A stretch of 64,000 nucleotides of DNA from Ilyonectria destructans (taxonomy: Eukaryota > Ascomycota > Sordariomycetes > Hypocreales > Nectriaceae), in assembly GCA_020740775.1 (NCBI GenBank), contig JAHEWK010000012.1, positions 1,240,001-1,304,000 of the forward strand, in the 5' to 3' direction. Both the position numbers and the translations under genes were made by a program. Numbering within the stretch: position 1 is the first letter of the stretch; every line of letters begins with the position of its first letter. A model generated the notes under the pieces. It saw only the letters and a list, made by a program, of their open reading frames with translations, did not search any database and was not told the origin of the DNA. Of the stretch, positions 21,116-31,341 are shown piece after piece.

Positions 21116-23191
21116 ATGAAACGCTCCAGATATCTGCAAGAGCTGTTGTTCAAACTTCCTTTGGGCAAAATGAATTTCGCTGGAGATCGGGACTGCTTCA
21201 CATGTAGCGCTCGGCGCCAGGAGAGGTGGTCCGGTGTTGCTCAACTACAGGCAGCTGCCGATGAAGGGTGTCCATACTGCTCACTTTTAAATCAGGGTCT
21301 GCTTCGCCTGGACCCAGACGTCGAGGCCAGGTTGGGAGAGGATGCTGTCATCCGCTTCAAGAACCCCAACGACATGATCGTGTACGCCGATTCCAATGGC
21401 CCACTAGGGCACCGGCCAGACCTGAAAAACGTGGATTTCCAGTACGAATTCTACAAAGAGGGTGACAGCCGCCCATACAAGCCGACCGGGGACACTTCTT
21501 CCGACGTGAGCTATGGGCGGATGTATTGGTGGATTCGGAAATGCTCGGAAGAGCATCCGCTTTGTGGTAGCGGTGAGCCAACTGAACTGCCCACGCGAAT
21601 ACTTTACCTTGGGGAGGACCTGGAGGGTCATCCCACAGATGTCAAGCTCGTGGAGCCGTCGCCCGATCAAAAAGACCGCTATGTCGCATTGTCTCATTGC
21701 TGGGGCAAAGATCAGCAGCCTCTCCGGACTACCACGGCAACGTTGGACCAGCACAAAGCTGGCATCCCGTTTGACCAGTTGCCCAAGACCTTCCAAGATG
21801 CGGTCAAGGTTTCGCGACGGCTTGGGGTTCGATATTTGTGGATCGACTCCCTCTGCATCATTCAAGACAGTGCAGAGGACTGGGAGATGGAAGCCAGTCG
21901 TATGGCCGCCGTCTATCGCAATTCTTGGGTAACCGTAGCCGGGACGTCTTCGTCGTCCTCGGGCAGCGGTTGCTACCGGTACAATCAGGGCGTCAACGTG
22001 CAAGCTCCCGCTGCCGATAGTGACGACCCCCTCGCCGTCCTCTTCCCTGCCGCGACCAAGCTCCGCCAAGAACTCCGTCTCTACCTGCGCTTCAAGTTCC
22101 AGCACCCCGAAGGGGGACCATTCTCTTACCAACACACGGTCCAGCCGTTTCCGCTGCTCACCCGGGCCTGGGCGTACCAAGAACGACTACTGTCTCCCCG
22201 CGTGCTACACTTCGGCCCGCAGGAGGTTTTCTGGGAATGCATGCAGGATGTGGACTGCGAATGTGGCGGCATGAAGTGGCGCAACGCACAAAACATGGGC
22301 GGTTACATGAACCGCAACACGTCCAACGAGCTCCCGGCCAAGATATCGCACTATGCGGCACTGCACGTCGGCAAGACTAGTGCCCAGGTCAATGACACGA
22401 AGAGGAAGGAGAAACTACTGTCCCGTTGGGCCGAGATGGTCGGAGACTATACCAACAGGGCATTGACATTTCCTACGGATCGCTTGCCAGCCCTGTCGGG
22501 CATCGCGGCCGAGATGGTTGATGCCCTAGGGATGAAGTATTGCGCCGGTTTGTGGGAAGAGACGCTCCCGCTCGGGTTGCTGTGGGAAAGGCAACATTCA
22601 AGGGACGTGCCTCCGTTTGTGGCCGAGCCCAGGATGGCGCCGTCGTGGTCGTGGGCAACACTCAACTGCCCCGTAAGGTTTCTCCTACCCTTATACGGAC
22701 CGTATACGAAGTGGGAGGTCCCCGAAGTATTCGCAGGCGTGGAGAAGGTCCACTGCGTCCCGGTGGGGAAGGATGAGAGGGGCCAGATACGCTTCGGGGA
22801 GTCGTACATCACCTTGTCGGCCGAGATGGTGGAAGCGTCGCTGGGGTTTGAATCCGGTTCCTCGAGGAAGCCGTGGGTGCTTGTAAGCAAGGCAATCGCA
22901 AAAGGTATGAACTCACCCAAGAAAGGTCCTTTCATGGCAAAGGTCGGAAAGGAGGAACCTGTGCAGTTTTGGCCAGATCATCGACTGGGTGACACAGATG
23001 GGAATTGGCACTGGAGGGAAGATGAAGCGCTCTATTGCGCAAAGATCCTTCGGTCTTCCGAGAGCTTCTACTGGCTCGCTTTGAGGCGGGTTTCAGAGAA
23101 GGAGTCGACATATGAACGAGTGGGAGTTATTGAGAACACGGAAGCGACATGGGAGACCGATGGTGTGAAGCAACAAGTCAAGATCATTTAG
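21116..23191 (+). CDS. HET-domain (heterokaryon incompatibility) protein
   Basis: An intronless frame of 691 residues. The N-terminal part has paired cysteines (DCFTC at 26-30 and CPYC at 52-55), common in this class. The HET domain starts at YVALSHCWG (189-197) and continues with PKTFQDAVKVSRRLGVRYLW, WIDSLCIIQD (242-251) and AAVYRNSWVTVAG. It ends near RAWAYQERLLSPRVLHFG. These are the three conserved HET blocks (PF06985). Such proteins trigger cell death after fusion of genetically different hyphae, and some have TIR-like folds. No NACHT or WD repeats follow; the C-terminal half has tryptophan-containing blocks typical of stand-alone HET proteins. A second ATG at 21170 is a possible start. 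The frame is intact, unlike the neighbouring NLR relic. Confidence 0.92.
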   Translation: MKRSRYLQELLFKLPLGKMNFAGDRDCFTCSARRQERWSGVAQLQAAADEGCPYCSLLNQGLLRLDPDVEARLGEDAVIRFKNPNDMIVYADSNGPLGHRPDLKNVDFQYEFYKEGDSRPYKPTGDTSSDVSYGRMYWWIRKCSEEHPLCGSGEPTELPTRILYLGEDLEGHPTDVKLVEPSPDQKDRYVALSHCWGKDQQPLRTTTATLDQHKAGIPFDQLPKTFQDAVKVSRRLGVRYLWIDSLCIIQDSAEDWEMEASRMAAVYRNSWVTVAGTSSSSSGSGCYRYNQGVNVQAPAADSDDPLAVLFPAATKLRQELRLYLRFKFQHPEGGPFSYQHTVQPFPLLTRAWAYQERLLSPRVLHFGPQEVFWECMQDVDCECGGMKWRNAQNMGGYMNRNTSNELPAKISHYAALHVGKTSAQVNDTKRKEKLLSRWAEMVGDYTNRALTFPTDRLPALSGIAAEMVDALGMKYCAGLWEETLPLGLLWERQHSRDVPPFVAEPRMAPSWSWATLNCPVRFLLPLYGPYTKWEVPEVFAGVEKVHCVPVGKDERGQIRFGESYITLSAEMVEASLGFESGSSRKPWVLVSKAIAKGMNSPKKGPFMAKVGKEEPVQFWPDHRLGDTDGNWHWREDEALYCAKILRSSESFYWLALRRVSEKESTYERVGVIENTEATWETDGVKQQVKII

Positions 23192-26100
23192 TTAACGTCC
23201 AACACCCTCGTCCTGGTAAAACTTCGTACTTCACGTCCAAAGTCAGCTCAGATCATGAAAGCATGTCAAAACACAAAGTTATCATACTGTTCCAAAACCC
23301 ATTAGTCAAGATCGATCGGGTAGGAATACAGTATTCAATTAACACAGACTATAAATGCCAGACCATACCATTATCCTTTGTTGCCCACGAAGGTTCATTG
23401 TGAAGAACAACTCCATTGGTGAATGAAAGTAGCCCAGATTCCCAGATCAACTAACGAAAGTATCAACTCTGAAGCCTGTTGTATAGGATTAAGCTCTTGC
23501 AATCAACCGCGGGAAATGCAAGAGAAACGAATCGCACTTCTTCATCGTAGGACAAGGAAATGAACCGCAAAGGAACGAGTTGTCAACACCTGAGGCAAGA
23601 TACTGATCAATTCTTACATAATCAGTTAATATCCAGGGTCGGCGATTACTTCGGAAAGTGCCGTTGTCAAGCCGCATAAGTGGCAGCTTGCCAATCAAAT
23701 CGTGCAGATGGAAGTTTCGTGTGCCCTGGCTCATGCTTGGGCTGGCGTCTTCCCACAAATAGCCTTCCCGCAGGACAATCAACCTTATTGGTTAGAAAAT
23801 CCTCCCAAGGGGATGCGGCTCAGGGCGCCGCTCAGGGTTCCACTCAACGGTAAAAGTGGCATAAGTGGCAGAAGTGCTGAATTGGTCGTAGTTTGGCCCT
23901 GGAGGTCAAGCAAGGCGGGACATTTAGCCTCATATCAGCCATTCTAAGCCCGAAGATTGAGTTATGCTAGACCTCAATCAAGTTCAATTTAGGACTATTC
24001 GCAGACTGGATTGCGTTGAGTCGGTCGGTCGCCGAATTGAGTTGAATTGAATTGAAATGAACTGCGACTTGAATTGTGGCCTGCGTTGAAGTTGTTAGAC
24101 GTAGCTCAGGAGCTCTCGTCCCGTCGATCACTTCCGTCTCCGTGAACATGCATGACGAAGAGACAGCCCGGCAACTTCCAATAGCCGCAAGACTCGTGTC
24201 CCCTCGGAGATGTTATCATCACATGTGAACCCAAGACCCAGGCCCACCAATCTCTGTCATCCGGTTTTTGCGCAAATCCGTGATGAATGTGATGTCGTCT
24301 TCAGCTTCTTCTATCGCAGAACCTAATACTGATGAGCAGATAGTGCTCTGGCTTGTTCCACCCGCACATGCTGGAAACGGCTCTCCGGCGTGGCAACATA
24401 CAATAAGCTAGCTGGAAAGGAGCCACACATCAGACCGCTGATCGCCCATCATAGGACTTTTATTGTAGCACAGCCTTTTCAGCTCTACTACTGCCACTAC
24501 CAATGGAAATATGCTGCAGGGAGCTTCACAGGAGCGGGAAGCTCCGAATGATCACTAGGAAAGATCTGCTGCGCTAATTCCACTACATATTCTCATTCGA
24601 GCCTTGTACCAGGCTGTGTGTGTAAAGTACGTGGGGTATTCCAGATTCATTAACTCGGCGCTTTACAGCCATATCAACACCCTGAAGCTTTGGGAAATCC
24701 TATAAAATAGACTGATGTAACGGTAGAGCGCATGTGCAGTAGGACGCCTATGCCTCCTAAGCTGCTATAGACGCTTTCTTGTTACTGACCGTCTAGAGGT
24801 GTTCGAGTCTGCGACTGCCTATATTTTGATTAGAGAACCTTTCGAAGCTGCAAAGTAGTCTTCACTTATTGCTAGACTTGCGACTTTCACCTCACCCAGC
24901 ACTCCCTCCTAAAGTCAATCGAGTTCTCCCAACACAAATTTGACACACTGACATTAATTCCACAACACTCCCAGCAGCCCTGCAGCAAATCAAGTTCTCC
25001 CAACACAAATTTTGGGGGGCGTTGACATTAACGTGGAAATCCAAGGTTGCGCCAACTCTACCTGAGCCAAGCCCCCTCTGTCATGGAGCTGAGTTGTGAA
25101 CCTCCAATTTGGCATTTATTGTATCCCTTTAATGATGTAAGGCCTTGGGTCAGGGCTGCTTGGTCGTGGTCCCAGCGGTGTGGGACTGCCGCAGATCTTT
25201 CTAACTGCCGACATGAGACGAAGGTTTCGATAGCTTGCGTTGAGGCTGAGACAACAAGATATGATTGGATGTTGGTTCTTATTACGCGCAATCAAGCCAC
25301 CAAAACGGGTCGGGCGGTTGTGCTGTAAGTCACGACTTGGGACAAGTGCGAAGGCGCTGGCTGATGCGACGATGCGATACGGTCCAAGCGCGTGGAACTT
25401 GCCATATGCATCATCTCGCAGCAAGCCATCCATCACTTGTGCGAATTCGCAACGGCATCTTCCGAACCAACCACGTGAGTCGATTTCAATATTGAGGGTT
25501 GGTTGGCCATCTTGGCTTCGGTGTCGATAACCGGGCCGATTTCCTAGGACCAGGGCTTCCACTACCACTAGCCTAGCTCCTAAATACGCCCTTTTTTGGT
25601 TTCTCCGGGAAGCCCTGGACCTCCCGCGACTTGTAGAGTCAATTTGGTATTCACAATAAAGATGAATTTCGTGAGCTTTTACAGTACTCTTAATATTAAA
25701 GTCGCTTAGTTCTAACGGGCATATGCCTGCTGTGAAAGCGGTTGATGTTCTAAGGAACAGCGGATATGTATATATTTATGCTGGTCAAGGGCGGCTTGAG
25801 TCCATATATTTCCAAAGCACACCTCCTGAAAATAGTTGTGCTGCTCTCTTACCTGAATTTCTACGGACAATCATCGTCACAAGTGAGCAGGCTTTTCATC
25901 CCCCGCAAGCTGCAGAAAGCGATGATCACTTGCCTTTTCTGGGCTCGTTTATACCATCAATGAGGGTAATATGATCCAAGATGCACACACCATCTGTACG
26001 TGCATGTAGAGACCAGTGGAGGTGTGATTGTCAATATATATCCTGGCAAAGGCAATGATTATCGCTTCCTTCAGTTCGCATGTGATACAAAGCCTGCTCT

Positions 26101-27625
26101 CCTGCGACCTTGTGTATGTTTAGTGGTGGACTGTCACCGATGAAGAGTATGCAGATCTCGTGCAGTTAGCTCCTTTGCAGTGTATTTCCAAAACGTTGAG
26201 TTGGACCCCTCGTCCCCCTTGGCTCGTCCCGCCGTTAGCTGCCGACGATCCGAGTGGCGCCAGCTAATGCAGATCAACAAGGGCCGCAACGGAGATACTA
26301 GACTGAAGAGTTTACTGGTGTGCCTTTTTTAGGGTTAGCAAATAATATCAATACAACGCCCCTACACAGCCAGGACCTTCTATGACGCCATCATCCAGAT
26401 GTTAAATGTCGATCTAGGTGGTTGTGGGATTCATAGAGAAATGCCATACTCCTGAGTTTTAAGTCCCATTGAGGCCACTATGAAAGAGGCTAGCCTCCTT
26501 TTGACGTAGTATTCCGGTCTCGCCTTCTAATATCGGTTCTTGGTTATCCATGTTCGGTATCTTGTACGGCCCCATTTCGGTTTTTTGTTGGCATATCTTA
26601 TCCTGCCCCGTTTCTGTATCAGTTGGCCTCAGCTAGGGAGTGAATCCGCGACTCCTTAGTCGCTTACGGCTATGAAACCGTTTCAATTACGCTAGCATCA
26701 TTAGAATTTCAGTATTTGGCTAACATAAACTGTTAGCAGCTTGTCTTCCTGCAAGAAAGCCGCTAAACAACTGCAATCTAAAATTATACAGGGTAAGGTC
26801 ATTGCTAATGATGACGTTGGTGAGAGTGATTTCCTTGTTGGGGTTGAAGGGAATAGCGCCACTGATGTCTACCATGAGATCAACTTGACGTTGGGAATCC
26901 CGCTTGATATTCAGCAGCAAATCCTGCAGTTTTCCCTTTTTCTATGGGCTATACCCAGTATATTCATGAAAATGAGGCGTAGCAGTCGATATCCAATCAA
27001 TGCATGTATAGATGAGTTGATGGAGTTTACCGAGCAGTGCAGGGATACGAATAGTTGTATTATTCCGTATTGCAAGCCACATTGGCAAGTTTTCGAATTA
27101 ACCTTTTGAAATGAACATTTTCATCCTCCGAAATCAGGTTGAAGGATGCGATCTGCATGTAGATCTTTTGCAGATCCTGTACCTTCCAAAACATCGTTCA
27201 GCCTGCCAAGCCACCACATGTAACGTTGAGGTCTTATTCCTCAATGGGACAGTTGCCAACAGCGTGTGATTTAACTCTGACACTTGGAAATCCATGTTCA
27301 AATGCAAGGAGCCGGGAAATGTAGAGTACTTTCTTCGGCAGTTCTGATTGTAGGACTGGATACCAATATCGATTCAGCTTCTCTTCAGCGAGTAAAGGAG
27401 GGAGATGCTGGGGAGAGCTCTTCGCCACATCTGAGGATATGGTGGACACAAAATTGTATTGACCGTGCTCAGCTTTGTCTATATAAACACCCTCGACTCC
27501 CACCCTGACTCCAACTCTCAATTCACCAGCATCCACAACATCCCCCACAAGCTCCAAGCATCCAAGACATTTTACCAAACCGCCAAATCATCTTTTGGAA
27601 AACCAACTTCTTCACCACAATCAAA
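23192..27625. other. 4.4 kb gene-poor, AT-rich region
   Basis: No gene is supported. Short frames (e.g. 25047-25328, 26741-27109 plus; 25568-25116 minus) lack recognisable motifs and may be remnants. A degenerate GAATTGA run is at about 24032-24056. A 25-nt sequence (24917-24941) recurs at 24988-25012 with one G/A difference. A hairpin-like GCGACT...AGTCGC is near 26649-26664. The last 150 bases hold the hydrophobin promoter and leader, with a tatataaa stretch near 27480. The composition fits decayed repetitive DNA, but no transposase or reverse transcriptase domain could be read. Confidence 0.4.
24917..25012 (+). repeat. Two-copy direct repeat, 71-nt period
   Basis: A 25-nt element (aatcgagttctcccaacaca core) at 24917-24941 is repeated at 24988-25012 with a single G/A mismatch. 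Both copies are followed at similar distance by tgacattaa. It looks like a local tandem duplication of about 71 nt that has diverged between the cores. Confidence 0.7.
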
Positions 27626-27945
27626 ATGAAGGCTTCTTTTGCTCTCTCCGCCCTCTCCATGGCTGTTATTGCCATTGCCGCTCCAGCTGATATTGTGGCT
27701 CGTGACGGCAGCGGCAGCAGCTGCAGCTCCGGTACTGTTAAGAACGGGCAGAAGTTCTGCTGCAACGGCGGTCTTCTGGGTTTGAACTGTATCCTTGCAT
27801 CTACCTGTGATGGCGACTCCTACTGCTGCAATAACCCACAGGTAAGTTCTTTCTTTTCTTTGCAGACTTCCGTTTCCCAGATGGTAACACAGAAAACCAG
27901 AACGGTTTCCTCAACATTGGACTCGACTGTGTCAAACTGCTTTAA
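27626..27945 (+). CDS. Hydrophobin (small secreted eight-cysteine protein)
   Basis: Two exons, 27626-27841 and 27901-27945, encode 86 residues. The intron of 59 nt has a GTAAGT donor. Of three candidate acceptors (CAG near 27865, 27880 and 27900) only the last restores the family ending NGFLNIGLDCVKLL. The first 19 or so residues (MKASFALSALSMAVIAIAA) are a signal peptide. The mature part has eight cysteines in the order C-CC-C-C-CC-C, the hydrophobin pattern, with GLLGLNC in the middle. Spacing is compact. Class assignment (I or II) is uncertain, although the short loops look class I-like of the Sordariomycete type. Hydrophobins self-assemble at air-water interfaces on spores and aerial hyphae. 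It sits alone, with decayed sequence on both sides. Confidence 0.85.
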
Positions 27946-28419
27946 GGGAGTTATGAATGCGCGATTAGGATCTTGTCGACTTGGGGAGGAGTGGCAAGCA
28001 GTTGGGACGTTGGGAAATTTGACTGAAGGCTACTTGGGGATTTATATTCTTTTGTGAGAGCCTCTCAGGTCTCCTATCTGTGAGGTTCTAGGTTCTGGAA
28101 TTGGATGGACGTTCGCTTTGGAAACGGCCCTGGTTTCTTAAATTGTTTCCCCTCGGCATTGGTTTTCCCCTAGGGTTTTCCCAATGCTACGGCGCAAATG
28201 CGGAGGGATATAGCATAGCACTGCAATCAATAAAAGGAGTAAAATTAAAACGTCCTATACAGAACTACAGCTCGAGATATATCAAGCTTCAGGCCAGGAT
28301 TGGGAACTTTCTATTCGCGACGTAGTAACTTCCCTTTCCGTCCTCGGGCCTGAGTGCGTGCTGCTTTAGGCTGAGCCAGCCTAAGCCAGAAGCTCTTGAT
28401 TTGGTCTCTTAGAGCCAAT
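27946..28419. other. 3' flank of hydrophobin gene
   Basis: AT-rich sequence with no supported gene. Confidence 0.4.
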
Positions 28420-29675
28420 CACTTTGCTTCTTGCCAGAAAACCCTTTATGGTGATTATTTGGACAAACTAGGGACATCAAGTCAAACTGTTGGATGCTCT
28501 ACTCGTGCATGGACGACGATCACCGGATGCAGCATCAGTAACTCCACAGTTACAGCTACTGCTACTGCTACTGGGACTTCCAAACCAACCTCACCAATCA
28601 TTTGGGAGTCAACGTTCATACATTCGGAGATTTATTGGATAGAGAGAGGCTATAACCAGCTGATGACTGGACGTGGGATGGTAGACGATCTCTCCCCATT
28701 GAGAATTTATGAACTCTTCAACAGACCAGACCTTGGAGCCGAGGGTACTAGGCTTAACGCTGGGACGGACGCATAGGTATTCATCATGGACCCACGACTC
28801 CGACGGTGGCCGCGATTCCTAATGGATGACAACGGGGAAGTGACTGATCCCCTATTCACCGGCGCGCAAGTGGCGGGTGAGACTGACTACGCGTTTGCAT
28901 GGCCCAACCAAGTGGCCCTTCTCACCTCGGGCATGAGGGGGGTTGGTGACAGCGTCCCCGTCACCGTTGTTGAAGACTCCCGGATGGAACTGCCTAACGA
29001 TCTCACGAAAAGTTGATGATAAGAACCGCCTCCGACGCAGAAATATTGCTCGGCTAGTTGCTGGTGCAACATCATCCCGCAAAGACATACTCTGAACAGG
29101 CGGCGTGGCGTGTCTGGTTCGAGGGCCGTCCTCTTGGTGGCCGAACGGCTACGTAAGATCCCGAGGCTGGGCGAGACCAAGTATTCATATGTGATGGAGA
29201 CATGGCGGGCTGGAAAGGAGAGAGGAGTGTACAATCAACAAGTACTGAGACGAGTACTGCTGCTTTGAGCACAAAGACGGCGACTGATTCGGTAGCATCC
29301 ACTGTCTCCTCAGTGCCAATTTCTTCTCCCGTGGTGATTTCTCCCCCCGCGGACTTGATCACCGGCATCTCGGAAGCATCTACTACCACGTCTGAACCAC
29401 CTTTTCCCTTCCCTCCTATACCCATTAGCTTTGACTCGACCACCACAACTGAGGTAGCGTCAACGAAAAGCGAAGGAGAGGTAATCAGCACCACAGAATC
29501 GTCTGTGGAGACATCTGCTGCTCCGCTAGACCTTGAATGCAGTATCCCCCGATGACTGCGATGGCTGGGACTGGACGTGCCCTGGCGATAACAACATGGT
29601 AATTTGCAACGCAACAGACTGGCACAGTGTCAATAGCGGGCCTACTTCGCGCAGGACCATCTATGCTGCAGCCTA
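28420..29675 (+). pseudogene. Probable relic of a large secreted Ser/Thr-rich protein
   Basis: Three segments in different frames look coding. About 28426-28590 reads LYGDYLDKLGTSSQTVGCST, then TITGCSISNSTVTATATATG, like cysteine-containing linkers of fungal secreted enzymes. 28786-29016 is an unrecognised 76-codon piece. 29202-29540 is a long Ser/Thr/Pro-rich tract (STSTETSTAAL, TTTSEPPFPFPP). A frame shift near 29540 opens DDCDGWDWTCPGDNNMVICN, a cysteine-rich end of a secreted protein, closing at a TAG near 29665. The pieces are in the same order and strand, separated by stops. I cannot name the parent family. Decay of one large extracellular protein is the simplest reading, but unrelated fragments are possible. 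Confidence 0.4.
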
Positions 29676-30045
29676 GACTGATAAATGATGGGAGGTGGCA
29701 ATTTCTCCAATTTGGTCTGACCGCTAAGTCCTTGGATTGGTCTTGGACTGAATACTTTCGAGCTGCACCAGACACTGCACTCGGCAACATTGAGCCCATT
29801 CTCGGGACAATTAACTTATTCAAATGCTATCGATCTGGACTCAATTCTTCTTCTAATGATATACAATGAAATATATTGACCTATAAGATTATACTCAGCA
29901 TATCCCATCATCTCGCCTGACCATCATGTCTTTTCATTTAGTCCAACCATTGCACCCTTCCGCTTCTCAACAAGGACTCCTCCCGGCGGCCCTTATATCA
30001 ACCGACTGATACCAAAGGCTCAAATGCGCTCAAAGAACATGTGAC
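29676..30045. other. Convergent spacer
   Basis: No gene seen; 3' flank of the desaturase-SDR gene. Confidence 0.4.
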
Positions 30046-31341
30046 TCAAGACAAGAGCGATTTCGAATTGTTTATCGCGCAACGAATCTTGTCAACACCC
30101 GAGAAGCTTGGCGTTGAAAGCTCTGCACCCGAGAGCTGCTCGCACTCTATGCTCGCTGTTGACAGCTTTCTCGGGTTGACCCAGTATTGGAATCGAAAAT
30201 AGTTTAACAAGGCCATCCCCGTATACGTGACAGGCACATACCGCGCTCCCCGTCGAATCCACCACAAAGACACCTTCGCCGCCCAGCTTGCGCTGACGAG
30301 CGCCGGTCCCATAGCCGATGAAAACGCCGCTGGGACAATGTGCCGGTAAATGAACGTCTCGTCCTTGTAGTATGTTCGAGCAAATGGAACGAAGGCACGC
30401 TTCGAGTCGGTATAAGCACGCATGTCATCCGTCCATGCGCCGTGAAGCTCGGCCTCACTTCCGACGTACCATACTTCCGGGAGTAACATAGATCTCGGTG
30501 GCTTGCGGACGCGCATGAATGTGTCGATGATAGCAACTGCGCTTTCACAGTTGGCTTTGAATGCGTCGCCGGGCCCCTTTGATCCGTGGGCCAGTACCAG
30601 AATGTCGGTGTTCTGAAGAGTGGTTTCCAGTCCGTGGTAATTGTCATACGTCCAATCACTTCCGAAATGTACCGTCTGGATTGATGTGCCTCTTTCCTGG
30701 CCAAGTTCCTTCAGTAAAGCCTGCCCGAACGCCCCGCGTGCGCCTGTGATGGTAATGCGTCTACTTCGCAACGTTGCGGCCGTGCCAAACCACCAATCCA
30801 CAAGGCGGATCATGGATCCGAAATAGCCGCGAGGGTCTATGTGGTGAAGGGCGTGGTACTCAGGTCCGACCATGACTGAGTAGGGGTCTTTGGGTAAGCG
30901 ATTGTAAGGGATGTGGTTCGAGTCTCTACCTTCATCCCAAGCGACTATACCTGAGCGAATGACGACGAACAACAAGGCGAGTACAATATCCTGATTCGCA
31001 GGCGGAGACATCCCGACAGCCACGACGCGAGTCAGCTGCCAGCTCGCTAGGCTCCCCGCCACCTGGCAAAGAAGCTCTAGTTGCAGGTGGTAGAGGAGGT
31101 TCCGGGACGAAAATGATGAATTGAAGTTGAGTCGTTGATCGAAATACTGATGGTGAGCGACATGGATTCGTGCCAAGCGACGGAGGATGGGATGTGACCA
31201 TCGACCGGACTGATGAGCTGCCCAGTGAACCAGGTCAAAAAAGACGGATCCAACCACAACGTGGGCGGCGGACAGGGTAAGACAGCACACCAGTCCCCAT
31301 GGAGACTGATCAGCGAAGAAGTTGTAGGCCGAAAACATCAT
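30046..31341 (-). CDS. Sterol desaturase/fatty acid hydroxylase fused to NAD(P)-binding domain
   Basis: An intronless frame of 431 residues. The first 190 residues belong to the fatty acid hydroxylase (sterol desaturase) superfamily. The diiron histidine boxes are HWAAH (39-43), HVAHH (60-64) and HALHH (163-167), with hydrophobic segments around 15-37, 86-110 and 118-135. The second half begins with a short-chain-dehydrogenase-like Rossmann strand, ITITGARGAFG (197-206), and continues with DILVLAHGSKGPGDAF. A classic YxxxK catalytic pair is not obvious; YTDSKRAF is a candidate. Fungal genomes contain such bifunctional desaturase/SDR proteins, but the substrate is unknown to me. Hydroxylation and then oxidation of a lipid or sterol is plausible. 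The protein is probably in the ER membrane. The frame is intact. Confidence 0.8.
   Translation of the reverse strand: MMFSAYNFFADQSPWGLVCCLTLSAAHVVVGSVFFDLVHWAAHQSGRWSHPILRRLARIHVAHHQYFDQRLNFNSSFSSRNLLYHLQLELLCQVAGSLASWQLTRVVAVGMSPPANQDIVLALLFVVIRSGIVAWDEGRDSNHIPYNRLPKDPYSVMVGPEYHALHHIDPRGYFGSMIRLVDWWFGTAATLRSRRITITGARGAFGQALLKELGQERGTSIQTVHFGSDWTYDNYHGLETTLQNTDILVLAHGSKGPGDAFKANCESAVAIIDTFMRVRKPPRSMLLPEVWYVGSEAELHGAWTDDMRAYTDSKRAFVPFARTYYKDETFIYRHIVPAAFSSAMGPALVSASWAAKVSLWWIRRGARYVPVTYTGMALLNYFRFQYWVNPRKLSTASIECEQLSGAELSTPSFSGVDKIRCAINNSKSLLS

Noticed and set aside
24780..24830. Possible tRNA B-box (gtgttcgagtctgc)
   Set aside because: No matching A-box, acceptor stem or clover-leaf could be built around it.
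26741..27109. 122-codon frame in the spacer before the hydrophobin gene
   Set aside because: No family features, AT-rich, and without a supported promoter or splice structure; kept only as a possible remnant.
29072..29614. 180-codon minus-strand frame
   Set aside because: Antisense of the Ser/Thr-rich relic; composition explained by that repeat-like stretch.
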